Assembly: GCA_946555455.1 (NCBI GenBank)
Contig: CAMNSU010000012.1
Span: 1 to 46,732, forward strand
Source: an uncultured Clostridia bacterium
Lineage (GTDB): Bacteria > Bacillota > Clostridia > RUG12999
Reading direction: 5' to 3'
Length of the DNA stretch: 46,732 bases
In this document: piece after piece, positions 17,159 through 25,293 of the stretch
How the letters are laid out: each line of letters opens with the position of its first letter
How positions within the stretch are numbered: the first letter of the stretch is position 1
Made by a program: the position numbers and the translations under genes
Notes under the pieces: generated by a model
What the model saw: the letters and a program-made list of their open reading frames with translations, nothing else
What the model was told of the DNA's origin: nothing
The model's database searches: none

Positions 17159-17359
17159 ATGACGCCTTTTGAAATGACGGCACTGATTACTGTGCTTGCA
17201 AATGTGATGGCGGAAAATTTAAACAGTGAACAACTGGGGTTTGTGTCCGCTGTTTTCGACCAATTGGGCGATACACTGGATACCATTGCTTTGCAGCGGG
17301 CAAATCTGCAAAGCAGCAACGGAAAACAAAAAGAGAAAGAAAACGTGGAATTGATATAA
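17159..17359 (+). CDS. small conserved protein, DUF6774-like
   Basis: 66 residues, start ATG 17159 after GGGAGGGAACGGC. The sequence is mostly helical with the pattern LNSEQLGFVSAVFDQLGDTLDTIALQRA, which resembles the small Bacillota family annotated as DUF6774 (match from memory, not checked). No signal peptide or membrane segment. It is a single-gene unit with its own terminator. Function unknown. Confidence 0.65.
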   Translation: MTPFEMTALITVLANVMAENLNSEQLGFVSAVFDQLGDTLDTIALQRANLQSSNGKQKEKENVELI

Positions 17360-17397
17360 CCGGCGGCAGAAATCACATGCTGCCGGTTCTTTTTTGG
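17360..17397 (+). terminator. intrinsic terminator
   Basis: Arms CCGGCGGCAG/CTGCCGG with a loop AAATCACATG are followed by TTCTTTTTTGG. It ends the transcript of the 66-residue protein. Confidence 0.8.
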
Positions 17398-17405
17398 CAA
17401 AAAAC

Positions 17406-17434
17406 TTGCAGCAGTCCTCAGATTATGATACAAT
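17406..17434 (+). promoter_or_regulatory. predicted sigma-A promoter upstream of leader module G
   Basis: TTGCAG (17406-17411), a 17-base spacer, TACAAT (17429-17434). Module G begins 10 bases after the -10 box. Confidence 0.65.
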
Positions 17435-17442
17435 ATATGCAG

Positions 17443-17518
17443 AGCTTTCTCGAAAGGGGGACTTTTTCCGGCTCGTTTTACTCGCCGTCATACCGTCCCC
17501 CTTGTCGGAATCCCCCCG
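17443..17518 (+). ncRNA. candidate structured leader, module G copy 1
   Basis: Begins GCTTTCTCGAAAG (small hairpin), then GGGGGAC pairs with GTCCCCC (17456-17462 with 17495-17501) around an inner hairpin CGGC...GCCG, followed by CTTGTCGGAATCCCCC. It lies at the expected transcript start and 65 bases before the lipoprotein gene. Copy 2 at 38801 is almost identical and also follows a promoter. Confidence 0.55.
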
Positions 17519-17583
17519 CTGCGCATCAAACGCGCGGGCGGAAAGGAACAAAAAAAGAGCGGAAAGAAAGGGGAAATCATCAT

Positions 17584-18207
17584 ATGAAACAAACAATGAA
17601 AAAATGGGGTACACTGTGCATGTGCGCACTGCTCTGCATTGCAATGCTGGGAGGCTGCGCTATGACGCAGGAAAACCGACAGATGCAAGCGAAGGATGCA
17701 TTGGGGAACTTGGTGTCGGCGCTGAAAGCGGCGGATATCCCGACGGCGCAGCAATATATCGATATGGCAGATTTGGAATCCGGCGGCATTGATTTTACCA
17801 GCGATGCCTATCTGCCGCTGGCAAAAGAAATGTTCGGAAAACTGGAATACGAAGTCCTTTCAGCAGAAGAAACAGACCGCGAAAATGTGCGTTTACATGT
17901 TAAAATCAAGGCGATAAACATGCAGCCGGTTATGGTGACATGGATTCAAAACTTAATGCAAAAGGCATTGACGCTGGGCGAAAGCGCGTCCCAGATGAGC
18001 GAAGAAGAACAGACGCAATTGGCAATGGACGGACTTATCGAGGCCGTTCAGCAGTCCGGCGGCGATTTGCTGGAATCAGAGGTAGACGTGAATGTGACAT
18101 GGGTGGACGGCGCGCCCAAAATCCAGTCAGACGAGGCGTTTGTCAATGCTTTGACAGGCGGATTGATGGACGCGGCGGAAGGTCTGCAAAACAGCTTGGG
18201 TGAATAA
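17584..18207 (+). CDS. lipoprotein of unknown function
   Basis: 207 residues from ATG 17584 (AAGGGG upstream). The lipoprotein signal peptide ends in AMLGGC with the lipidated cysteine at residue 25. The mature part resembles small helical/beta lipoproteins of the DUF5105 sort in Bacillota: a helix with KAADIPTAQQYIDMAD, then a beta strand YEVLSAEETDRENVRLHVKIKAIN, which suggests a cystatin-like fold. It is encoded 30 bases before the aldo/keto reductase and probably co-transcribed. Exact function not recognised. Confidence 0.7.
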   Translation: MKQTMKKWGTLCMCALLCIAMLGGCAMTQENRQMQAKDALGNLVSALKAADIPTAQQYIDMADLESGGIDFTSDAYLPLAKEMFGKLEYEVLSAEETDRENVRLHVKIKAINMQPVMVTWIQNLMQKALTLGESASQMSEEEQTQLAMDGLIEAVQQSGGDLLESEVDVNVTWVDGAPKIQSDEAFVNALTGGLMDAAEGLQNSLGE

Positions 18208-18237
18208 AGCAAAGCAAACGGAAGGAGAGGAACTCCC

Positions 18238-19371
18238 ATGGAAAAGCGGAATTATCGAAACACCGGCGCAGAAATTTCTCTGCTGGGATTTGGCTGTATG
18301 CGCCTGCCAAGGATAGACCCTGAAAAGCAGGACATTAATTTTGCGCAGGCGCAGGAATTGATTGACATGGCATATGCGCAGGGCGTGAACTACTTTGACA
18401 CCGCCTATATGTATCACGGCGGGCAGTCGGAACTATTTATCGGTCAGGCGTTGAAAAAATATCCGCGCGACAGCTTCTATCTGGCAAACAAAATGCCGGT
18501 CTGGATGGCGGAAACCAAAGAAGATGTAGACCGTATTTTTCAGGATCAGCTAAAAAAATGCGGCGTGGACTATTTTGACTTCTATCTCTGCCATTCCCTC
18601 AACCGCGGGCACTGGAAACGGCTGCGGGAATTCGGCGTTTATGAATATTTATCGGAACAAAAGAAAGCGGGCAAAATCCGCCAATTGGGATTCTCTTTCC
18701 ACGACAAACCGGATTTGATGGAAGAAATTCTGCAAACCTATACTTGGGATTTTGCGCAGATTCAACTCAACTATCTGGATTGGGATATGCAAAACGCAAA
18801 ACGGCAGTATGAACTGCTGGAAGCGCACGGACTGCCCTGCATCGTGATGGAACCGGTGCGCGGCGGCGCGCTGGCAACGCTCAGTCCCGAAGCGGCGGCG
18901 CTGCTGAAGGAAGCAGACCCCACGCGCTCCATAGCGTCTTGGGCGCTGCGCTATGCCGCGTCTTTGCCCAATGTCATGACGGTGCTCAGCGGCATGAGTA
19001 CGCCGGAGCAGGTGCAGGACAATTTGCAGACCATGACGCCGTTTGTGCCGCTGTCGCAGGAGGAAACCGCGCTGGTATACCGTGCGGCACGGCTCTATCT
19101 GGAAAGCAGAACCGTCCCCTGTACAGCGTGCCGCTATTGCATGGACTGTCCGGCAGGCGTGGACATTCCGCTGATGTTTCAGATTTTCAACCGTTTCAAA
19201 ATGACGGAAAACGGCGCGGACGCACGCAGTGCGTTTGCAGCGGCGGGCGAAGAAAAACAGGCGGCGCACTGCGTTTCCTGCCGGAAATGTACGCAGCACT
19301 GCCCGCAGCTGATTGACATTCCGGAGCGGCTGAAAGAAGTCGAGGAACTGGCACGGCGGGTAAGCCGCTGA
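18238..19371 (+). CDS. aldo/keto reductase with C-terminal 4Fe-4S domain
   Basis: 377 residues, start ATG 18238 after GGAGAGG. The N-terminal 280 residues form an aldo/keto reductase barrel: YRNTGAEISLLGFGCMRLP, the catalytic Tyr in NYFDTAYMYHGGQSE, a Lys in LANKMP and the His of CHSLN. The C-terminal part carries two cysteine clusters, CTACRYCMDCP and CVSCRKCTQHCP, expected to bind 4Fe-4S clusters. This fused type is common in anaerobes and probably passes electrons from ferredoxin-like donors to carbonyl substrates. The substrate is unknown. A long bidirectional terminator follows. Confidence 0.92.
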   Translation: MEKRNYRNTGAEISLLGFGCMRLPRIDPEKQDINFAQAQELIDMAYAQGVNYFDTAYMYHGGQSELFIGQALKKYPRDSFYLANKMPVWMAETKEDVDRIFQDQLKKCGVDYFDFYLCHSLNRGHWKRLREFGVYEYLSEQKKAGKIRQLGFSFHDKPDLMEEILQTYTWDFAQIQLNYLDWDMQNAKRQYELLEAHGLPCIVMEPVRGGALATLSPEAAALLKEADPTRSIASWALRYAASLPNVMTVLSGMSTPEQVQDNLQTMTPFVPLSQEETALVYRAARLYLESRTVPCTACRYCMDCPAGVDIPLMFQIFNRFKMTENGADARSAFAAAGEEKQAAHCVSCRKCTQHCPQLIDIPERLKEVEELARRVSR

Positions 19372-19385
19372 TGTGAAAAGCTGAC

Positions 19386-19428
19386 ATAGAAAAGAGGAAG
19401 AAACACCATGTTTCTTCCTCTTTTCTAT
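19386..19428. terminator. bidirectional terminator between convergent genes
   Basis: A perfect 19-bp stem ATAGAAAAGAGGAAGAAAC/GTTTCTTCCTCTTTTCTAT with loop ACCAT serves the reductase gene from the left and the thioredoxin gene from the right. Confidence 0.85.
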
Positions 19429-19474
19429 TATGATGGAAACATCTGCGCTCTGTGCCGATAAGACCGCTGTTTTT

Positions 19475-19786
19475 TTATTTCAGCATTTCCTCCACCGCGG
19501 CTTTGGGCTGCACGCCAACCGCCGTCTGCACCGGCTGCCCGTCTTTGAGAAACACCAGCGTCGGAATGCTCATCACGCCAAAACGCTGCGCCAATTCCGG
19601 TTCCTCGTCAATGTTGACCTTGCCGACTTTCACGCTGCCGGCATATTGCTCCGCAATTTCGTCCACGACCGGAGAAAACATGCGGCACGGACCGCACCAC
19701 TCCGCCCAGAAATCCAGCAGTACCGGCTGGGAACCGGACAGAACTTCCGTATCAAAATTTGTTTTTGTAATGTTTATCACAGACAT
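19475..19786 (-). CDS. trxA: thioredoxin
   Basis: 103 residues from ATG 19786, chosen because AAGGAG lies 7 bases upstream; a longer in-frame start at 19834 lacks a site. It has the thioredoxin fold with the redox motif WAEWCGPCRM near residue 27-36, the cis-proline in SIPTLVFLKDG and a G-V-Q motif near the end. It reduces protein disulfides in the cytoplasm using thioredoxin reductase, which is not in the window. It stands alone, converging on the aldo/keto reductase. Confidence 0.95.
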   Translation of the reverse strand: MSVINITKTNFDTEVLSGSQPVLLDFWAEWCGPCRMFSPVVDEIAEQYAGSVKVGKVNIDEEPELAQRFGVMSIPTLVFLKDGQPVQTAVGVQPKAAVEEMLK

Positions 19787-19887
19787 ATAAATGCTCCTTT
19801 CATCTGAGATATATTTATGTTTTAGGGTGTGCACTTAGAAATATTATATGCTCATTTTCGCAAAAAATCTGTCATTGCAAACTTTTC

Positions 19888-20136
19888 GGTCATGAAATCT
19901 TCGGACATGCCGCTCCATGGCACGAGTGTATACCAAGAAAAGCAAGCGGCGGATCGGGGCTGAAAGCGGGGGTAGTTCTCCCCAAAAAAAGTAAGAGGGG
20001 GAGGAGCCGTAGGCGACGGAGGACATTTTTAAGGGGAGAACTACCCGGAGCAACCTTGGGGACAATTTCATACCAAAGGATCGGAAGCCTCGCTGCCGCT
20101 GCGTTTCCTAGTCCCTATGCCGCTCCATGGCACGCG
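19888..20136. repeat. composite intergenic repeat locus 3
   Basis: The 364-base gap between trxA and the RNase M5-like gene contains a broken H module (ATGAAATCTTCGG at 19891), a mini-repeat M (19908-19927), a degenerate copy of the conserved purine segment (AAGAAAAGCAAGCGGCGG near 19934), the full nested hairpin C, and another mini-repeat M (20118-20136). No credible gene is present. Confidence 0.7.
19971..20045 (+). repeat. nested hairpin module, copy C
   Basis: Outer arms GGTAGTTCTCCCC/GGGGAGAACTACC (13 bp, perfect), a third arm sequence for the family. Conserved segments AGTAAGAGGGGGAG and CGGAGGACATTTTTAA are kept; the inner palindrome is weak (CCGT...ACGG). Confidence 0.75.
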
Positions 20137-20150
20137 CCAAGTTCCTTCTC

Positions 20151-20741
20151 CTAGGCAAACAACTGTGTACACAGCCGGAACAGTTCTTCTTTGCCATAGA
20201 GACATTGCAGTGCGTCCAGCATCGCGCCCGTGGATAAATAGTCCGGCAGCCCGCAATGCGCCAATAGCTTCCGCCGCCGCGCTGCGCTGTCCGCACAGCC
20301 GGAAAGTCCGAGTTCATAAAGATTCAGTTTGGTCAGCGGTTCCGCCGGCGGCGGCATATTCTCCTGCGGCGCGGCACGCAGCACACAGTCAATGAGAATG
20401 TCGTCCGCAATCCCTTCCACGCCCAGCAAACCTTCTTTGCCCGGCACGCGCTTACGTTTTTCGCACCCCTGCACTTGCGGCGTATAAGCGTGCTTGATAT
20501 AGGCGCTGCCGATAGCGCCTTGCAGATAGTTGCGAATCACCAGTCCCGCACCGTCCGCATCCGTCAAAAGAATAATGCCTGTTTTATGCGCGGCGCGGCG
20601 CAGGGTCTCCAGCAGCGCTTTGTCCTTAAAAATACGGAACCCTCCAACCGCAATGACCCATGTATCAAACAGTTCGGAGAGTTTTTGTTTGTCATATTTC
20701 CCCTCCACCACAAGGGGCTCCCGTAGCGGTATTTTTGCCAC
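20151..20741 (-). CDS. rnmV: TOPRIM/DUF4093 protein, ribonuclease M5-like
   Basis: 196 residues from GTG 20741, with AGGTG 5 bases upstream. It contains a TOPRIM domain: the acidic VVEGKYDKQKLSELF at the N-terminus and LTDADGAGLVIRNYL near residue 57-71, which supply the metal-binding Glu and Asp pair. The C-terminal half matches the DUF4093 region that follows TOPRIM in RNase M5. RNase M5 matures 5S rRNA in Bacillota. Divergence from the Bacillus form (GVEGIADDILID in place of GVEHA) leaves the exact substrate open. It is 16 bases downstream of the PHP phosphatase gene and likely co-transcribed. Confidence 0.75.
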   Translation of the reverse strand: MAKIPLREPLVVEGKYDKQKLSELFDTWVIAVGGFRIFKDKALLETLRRAAHKTGIILLTDADGAGLVIRNYLQGAIGSAYIKHAYTPQVQGCEKRKRVPGKEGLLGVEGIADDILIDCVLRAAPQENMPPPAEPLTKLNLYELGLSGCADSAARRRKLLAHCGLPDYLSTGAMLDALQCLYGKEELFRLCTQLFA

Positions 20742-20757
20742 CTTATCACCTGCTTTT

Positions 20758-21552
20758 TTAAAGTTTCATCATTGTTGGTTTGCGCGCTTTGAATATTGTG
20801 ATATAGCGAAATCCCAGCGTCCGCAGCAACTCCTGCGCGTCCGCTATGTTTTGCCCTACCGCATGAGACACATGCGCGTCGGAACCGGTTGTGATGATTT
20901 CGCCGCCCAAGTCGCGGTAGAGTTTCAAAATGGATTTAGACGGCATGGTGGTTCCCACCTGCTGCCGCAGTCCGGACGTATTCAATTCAATCCCTCTGCC
21001 GCCCTCAATCACGTTCTTCAAAATTTGACGGATATAGTCCATATACCGCCGCTCGGTATACGGAAATTTCTGCACTGCCGCATAGCGTTTGGGATAGTCG
21101 ATATGCCCCAGACAATCATAGTAGTCCGTGCGCGAAAGCGCCAGCAGTTCGCGGTAGTATTGTTCAAAAACATCGTAATTAAACCCGCTGTAGCGCACCA
21201 GCGCAAGATCGATATCTCCTTCAATGTTATGCATAGAACCTATCACATAGTCAAACGGACGCGTTAAAATGCGTTCTGCCGCCGCCTGATATTTGTGGGC
21301 TTGTCCTAATTCCAGCCCATAAAGAACTGTCAATTTTCCCTGCCATTGCTCTTTCATGCGCATGATTTCCGCCTGTACCGCATCCGCGTCATAGTTTTTC
21401 CGGCAGTCCTCATCTGCGGCAGTCGGGTCGAAATGGTCTGTAAGGGCAATTTCCTGCAACCCCTTTTGAACGGCTGCGCGGCACACATCTTCCGGCTTTG
21501 CTTGGCTGTCCATGGAATATTTACTATGGGTATGGTAGTCCACCAGATACAT
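20758..21552 (-). CDS. histidinol-phosphatase family PHP hydrolase
   Basis: 264 residues from ATG 21552 (AGGAGGTGG upstream). A PHP-domain metallohydrolase of the HisJ/HisK type: YLVDYHTHSKYS, IALTDHFD, a ligand Glu in GLELGQ, IGSMHN, LGHIDYPKR and TTGSDAHVSHAVGQN give the full trinuclear metal set. Family members dephosphorylate histidinol phosphate, but no other histidine genes are nearby, so a broader phosphoester role is possible. It precedes the RNase M5-like gene in a two-gene unit. Confidence 0.85.
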   Translation of the reverse strand: MYLVDYHTHSKYSMDSQAKPEDVCRAAVQKGLQEIALTDHFDPTAADEDCRKNYDADAVQAEIMRMKEQWQGKLTVLYGLELGQAHKYQAAAERILTRPFDYVIGSMHNIEGDIDLALVRYSGFNYDVFEQYYRELLALSRTDYYDCLGHIDYPKRYAAVQKFPYTERRYMDYIRQILKNVIEGGRGIELNTSGLRQQVGTTMPSKSILKLYRDLGGEIITTGSDAHVSHAVGQNIADAQELLRTLGFRYITIFKARKPTMMKL

Positions 21553-21738
21553 CCCGCACCACCTCCTAACATGCAATTCTATCATAATATCATTATTATA
21601 TCAGAAACTATGTCGCGTTTCAAGCATTTGTCTACATAGAATGAGATAAAAACGGAGTATGGAAAACTGTCTCCGGAATAATTTCACGGCGCACCGCATT
21701 TTTATGCACAATCACGAAAAAAATTTCTGCCATATCCA

Positions 21739-21767
21739 TAGACAAGAATAGGATTTTATGATACAAT
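21739..21767 (+). promoter_or_regulatory. predicted sigma-A promoter of the pyr operon
   Basis: TAGACA (21739-21744), a 17-base spacer and TACAAT (21762-21767) give a leader of about 250 bases before pyrR. Confidence 0.65.
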
Positions 21768-21810
21768 AAATAAAACTTCATTTGACGCGGCAACCAGTTT
21801 TCACTTTTAA

Positions 21811-21966
21811 ATCGGTACAGAGAGACTGATAAGGTGATACACAATAGGGAGCGCGGCGCGCCGGAAATACCCTGGGACAGCTATAGGCAGTCCGCGGGGC
21901 GTTTTGGCAAACCTAAGTGACTATTTTGTACCTCTTATCCAGTCGGTAAGAGGTATTTTTTATTGC
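21811..21966 (+). promoter_or_regulatory. PyrR-type transcription attenuator in the pyr leader
   Basis: The leader contains the PyrR-binding core ACAGAGAGACTGATAAGG (21817-21834; consensus CAGAGAG-CT) and ends in an intrinsic terminator TACCTCTTA/TAAGAGGTA followed by TTTTTTATT (21929-21966). By the known Bacillus mechanism, PyrR bound to UMP holds the anti-antiterminator and lets the terminator form; without UMP an antiterminator forms and the operon is read. The middle segment 21840-21925 is presumed to supply the antiterminator. Confidence 0.85.
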
Positions 21967-22024
21967 CTGAAACCATCTGCGTCCGCGGCGGAAGAAAAGG
22001 ACTGATACAAGGGAGGATATAAAC

Positions 22025-22585
22025 ATGGCGGAATATGTTAAAAAAGCAAGAATCATGGACGATATCGCCATCACGCGCGCGGTGCGGCGTATCGCGTTTG
22101 AAATCATTGAAAAGAACCGCGGCACCCGCCGGCTGTGTCTCATTGGTATTCAGCGGCGCGGCGTGACGCTGGCGCAGCGCATTGCGCAGCAAATTGCGGA
22201 GATTGAAGGCGTAGAAGTGCCGGTCGGCGTGCTGGACATCACGTTTTACCGCGACGACCTGAGCATGTTGAATGAACATCCTGTTTTAAACGACACCAAA
22301 ATCGATTTTATGGTAGACGGCAGCCAGCTTGTGCTGGTGGACGACGTGCTCTATACCGGGCGGACGGTGCGCGCGGCGATTGACGCGGTGATGGATTTGG
22401 GTCGTCCGCAGTGCATTCAGCTTGCCATTTTAATTGACCGCGGGCACAGAGAACTGCCCATCAGAGCGGATTTTGTCGGCAAAAACGTACCGACCTCGGG
22501 CACGGAAAATGTGCATGTGATGCTGGAAGAAATTGACGGCGCGGAAGAAGTCCGCATTCTGGAAAGGGTGGAGGAAGAATGCTAG
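22025..22585 (+). CDS. pyrR: bifunctional pyr operon attenuator / uracil phosphoribosyltransferase
   Basis: 186 residues, start ATG 22025 after GGGAGG. It has the phosphoribosyltransferase PRPP-binding loop [19 protein letters not shown] and the PyrR-typical [15 protein letters not shown] and [20 protein letters not shown] segments. PyrR binds the leader RNA together with UMP and causes termination; it also has weak uracil phosphoribosyltransferase activity. It is the first gene of the operon, directly behind its own target, and overlaps pyrB by 7 bases. Confidence 0.96.
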   Translation: MAEYVKKARIMDDIAITRAVRRIAFEIIEKNRGTRRLCLIGIQRRGVTLAQRIAQQIAEIEGVEVPVGVLDITFYRDDLSMLNEHPVLNDTKIDFMVDGSQLVLVDDVLYTGRTVRAAIDAVMDLGRPQCIQLAILIDRGHRELPIRADFVGKNVPTSGTENVHVMLEEIDGAEEVRILERVEEEC

Positions 22586-23526
22586 GAGACAAAAAAGACC
22601 TGCTGGGTCTGAAAGACCTGCCCGCGGACGATATCCGCTATATTTTGGGACAAGCCGAAACCATGAAACATATCCTCATGCAGAACAACAAAAAAACGCC
22701 GCATTTGCGCGGTAAATCCGTGGTGACGCTGTTCTATGAAAACAGCACCCGCACCCGTCTGTCGTTTGAGCTTGCCGGAAAATATCTCAGCGCGGACACG
22801 GCGAACATCACCGCTTCCGGCAGCAGCGTAGCAAAAGGCGAAAACCTGCTGGACACGGCGCGCACCATTGACCGCATGGGCGCAAACGTCATTGTTATGC
22901 GCCACAGCAGCAGCGGCGCGCCGCATTTGGTGGCGCAAAACGTGAAAGCGTCCGTGATTAACGCGGGCGACGGCATGAACGAACACCCCACGCAGGCGCT
23001 GCTGGATATGTTCACCATTCAGGAGAAAAAAGGACAGATTGAAGGACTCAAAGTCGCCATTGTCGGCGACGTGTTACATAGCCGCGTAGCGCGCAGCAAC
23101 ATCTATGGACTCACCAAACTGGGCGCGCGCGTCAGCGTCGGCGGACCGGCAACCCTCATGCCGCGCGGCATGGAAGCCATGGGCGTGGACGTTTGCTCCA
23201 GCGTGCAGGAAGCCATTTTAGACGCGGACGTGGTGATGGGACTGCGCATTCAGCTGGAACGGCAAAAGGCGGGACTGTTCCCGACGCTGCGGGAATATTC
23301 ACGGTTTTTCGGCATTGACGAGCGGCGGCTGGAATATGCCAAACCGGACGCGCTGATTCTGCACCCTGGCCCTGTGAACCGCGGCGTGGAATTCACGACC
23401 GGCGTGACCGACCACGAACGCAGTTTCATTGACGAACAGGTCACAAACGGCGTGGCGGTGCGTATGGCGCTGCTCTACATTTTCACAGGCGGCGTGAAAA
23501 ATCCGCGTCAGGGGAAGGAGGATTAG
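22579..23526 (+). CDS. pyrB: aspartate carbamoyltransferase catalytic chain
   Basis: 315 residues, normal length. The carbamoyl-phosphate site [24 protein letters not shown], the HPTQALLD motif and [11 protein letters not shown] are all present. It joins carbamoyl phosphate and aspartate in the committed step of pyrimidine synthesis. The start ATG lies inside the end of pyrR, so translation is coupled. No pyrI regulatory chain is seen, as is usual when PyrR attenuation controls the operon. Confidence 0.97.
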   Translation: MLGDKKDLLGLKDLPADDIRYILGQAETMKHILMQNNKKTPHLRGKSVVTLFYENSTRTRLSFELAGKYLSADTANITASGSSVAKGENLLDTARTIDRMGANVIVMRHSSSGAPHLVAQNVKASVINAGDGMNEHPTQALLDMFTIQEKKGQIEGLKVAIVGDVLHSRVARSNIYGLTKLGARVSVGGPATLMPRGMEAMGVDVCSSVQEAILDADVVMGLRIQLERQKAGLFPTLREYSRFFGIDERRLEYAKPDALILHPGPVNRGVEFTTGVTDHERSFIDEQVTNGVAVRMALLYIFTGGVKNPRQGKED

Positions 23527-23527
23527 C

Positions 23528-24820
23528 ATGAAAATTTTAATCAAAAACGGACGGGTGCTTGACCCGTCGCAAAATATAGACGACGTGATGGACGTGTTCG
23601 TAAAAGACGGCATGATTCACGAAATCGGGCAAGACCTCGGACTGGACGATTTGGAGGATTTGGAGATTATTGATGCGTCCGGCAAAGTGGTATGCCCAGG
23701 CTTCATTGACATGCACGTACATTTGCGCGAACCTGGATTTGAATATAAAGAAACCATTGCAACAGGCACGCGGGCGGCGGCAAAGGGCGGTTTCACGACC
23801 GTTGCTTGTATGCCCAACACCAATCCGGTGATTGACAGTGAATCGGTGGTGAGCTTCATCTTCCAAAAAGCGAAAGAGGAAGGACTGGTCAACGTCTATC
23901 CCATTGGCGCGATTACCAAAGGGCTGAAGGGCGAAGAAATGGCGGAAATCGGCGAACTGAAATTCGCGGGCGTGGTTGCCGTTTCGGACGACGGCCGTCC
24001 GGTGCAGGACGCGGGTATGATGAAAAAAGCCATGATGTATGCCAGCATGTTTGACACGCTGGTGATTTCCCACTGCGAAGAACTGTCTTTGATTGAGGGC
24101 GGTTCCATGAACGAAGGCGCGGTGGCGACAGAACTCGGACTCAAAGGAATTCCGGCGCCGGCAGAGGAATGCATGGTGGCGCGGGACTGTTTGCTGGCGG
24201 GCTATACCGGCGCGCCGCTGCACATTGCGCACGTCAGCACAAAAGGCAGCGTGGAAATCGTGCGTCAGGCAAAAAAGAACGGCGTGAACGTGACCTGCGA
24301 AACCTGCCCGCACTATTTTACGTTGACGGAAGAAAGCGTCAAGGGCTACAACACCAACGCCAAAATGAATCCGCCGCTGCGGACGGAGGAAGACCGGCAG
24401 GCGGTGATTGAAGGGCTGAGGGACGGCACCATTGACGTGATTGTGACCGACCATGCGCCGCACCACGTGGACGAAAAGAACGTGGAATTCGACAAAGCGG
24501 CAAACGGTATCGTGGGACTGGAAACCTCGTTTGCGCTGGGCATGACTTATCTGGTCAAAGCAGGTCATTTGACGCTGCCGCAGCTCATTGCGAAAATGAC
24601 GGTGCGTCCGGCGGAAATTCTGGGACTGAACAAAGGGCGCTTGCAGCCTGACCGTCCGGCGGATATCGTGGTGATTGACCCACTAGCGGAATATGAAATT
24701 GACGTAAACACCTTTGAATCCAAATCCAAAAACTCTCCGTTTGACGGATTTCCGGTGGCAGGAAAGGTGCTCTACACCATTGTGAACGGAAAACTCGTCT
24801 TGCGCGAAGGGATTCTTTAA
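23528..24820 (+). CDS. pyrC: dihydroorotase (type I)
   Basis: 430 residues, 1 base after the pyrB stop region, start ATG 23528 after GGAAGGAGG. Metal-binding motifs are complete: [27 protein letters not shown], and the catalytic Asp in VTDHAPH. CMPNTNP is also typical. It cyclises carbamoyl aspartate to dihydroorotate. The gene is followed by an unusual 473-base repeat-filled gap before pyrF. Confidence 0.97.
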   Translation: MKILIKNGRVLDPSQNIDDVMDVFVKDGMIHEIGQDLGLDDLEDLEIIDASGKVVCPGFIDMHVHLREPGFEYKETIATGTRAAAKGGFTTVACMPNTNPVIDSESVVSFIFQKAKEEGLVNVYPIGAITKGLKGEEMAEIGELKFAGVVAVSDDGRPVQDAGMMKKAMMYASMFDTLVISHCEELSLIEGGSMNEGAVATELGLKGIPAPAEECMVARDCLLAGYTGAPLHIAHVSTKGSVEIVRQAKKNGVNVTCETCPHYFTLTEESVKGYNTNAKMNPPLRTEEDRQAVIEGLRDGTIDVIVTDHAPHHVDEKNVEFDKAANGIVGLETSFALGMTYLVKAGHLTLPQLIAKMTVRPAEILGLNKGRLQPDRPADIVVIDPLAEYEIDVNTFESKSKNSPFDGFPVAGKVLYTIVNGKLVLREGIL

Positions 24821-24827
24821 ATATTTA

Positions 24828-24894
24828 TCGAAAGGAGGACTAATTCCAGAATGTAAAACATTCTGTCATGCCGTCCCCCTTGTCGAAATCCCCC
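24828..24894 (+). repeat. module G copy 3 (diverged)
   Basis: GGAGGAC pairs with GTCCCCC-like arms around a perfect inner hairpin CAGAATG-TAAAA-CATTCTG (24847-24865) in place of the CGGC...GCCG hairpin of copies 1 and 2. The flanking TTCC, TCA-CCGTCCCCCTTGTC and AATCCCCC are unchanged. No promoter directly upstream. Confidence 0.7.
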
Positions 24895-24908
24895 AAGTGT
24901 CGCTCCGC

Positions 24909-24981
24909 ATGTATTCTTCCTTGAAAATGTCCCCCGCGGGCTATGCCCGCTCCTCCTCTTACTTTTCTTGGAAGAATACAT
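24909..24981 (-). repeat. nested hairpin module, copy D
   Basis: Nearly identical to copy B but inverted: arms ATGTATTCTTCC/GGAAGAATACAT, inner CGGGC-TAT-GCCCG (24937-24949). Confidence 0.8.
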
Positions 24982-25052
24982 TCTCCGCTCTTTGCCCCCC
25001 TGCCGCGTACGCTCTCGCAGCGTTCCTATCGAAACGCCCGCGGCTGAGAGGT

Positions 25053-25085
25053 ATGGAAACTTCGGTACACGCCCGAAGTTTCCAT
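25053..25085 (+). repeat. hairpin module H, copy 2
   Basis: 13-bp stem ATGGAAACTTCGG/CCGAAGTTTCCAT; 5 stem positions differ from copy 1 on both arms together. The conserved tail GAATTAAAAGTAGT follows. Confidence 0.75.
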
Positions 25086-25147
25086 GAATTAAAAGTAGTT
25101 CGGTTCCGATTAGTTACCGTAGAACGCTAAAGGGGGCTAATAGCGGA

Positions 25148-25230
25148 GGATATTTACCCCAAGAAAAGTAAGAGGGGGAGGATTTTGACTACGTCAAAAT
25201 CCGGAGGACATTTTCAAGGGGTAAATATCC
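25148..25230 (+). repeat. nested hairpin module, copy E
   Basis: Outer arms GGATATTTACCCC/GGGGTAAATATCC as in copy A, but the inner palindrome is GATTTTGAC-TAC-GTCAAAATC (25181-25201). Confidence 0.8.
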
Positions 25231-25293
25231 GTAGCGCACCTTGGGTAACATTGCTTCAAAAAGTACATTTAAATAGAGAAGGGAAGGGACAAA

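Larger units (their letters stand above)
24828..25262. repeat. composite intergenic repeat locus 4, inside the pyr operon
   Basis: The 473-base gap between pyrC and pyrF contains, in order: module G copy 3 (24828-24894), nested hairpin D (inverted), hairpin H2 (25053-25085) and nested hairpin E (forward). No terminator with a clear T tract and no promoter stand out. The small frames here read through the hairpins only. Confidence 0.8.

Noticed and set aside
21632-21844. 70-residue leftward frame in the pyr leader
   Set aside because: It overlaps the pyr promoter and PyrR site and has no ribosome site.
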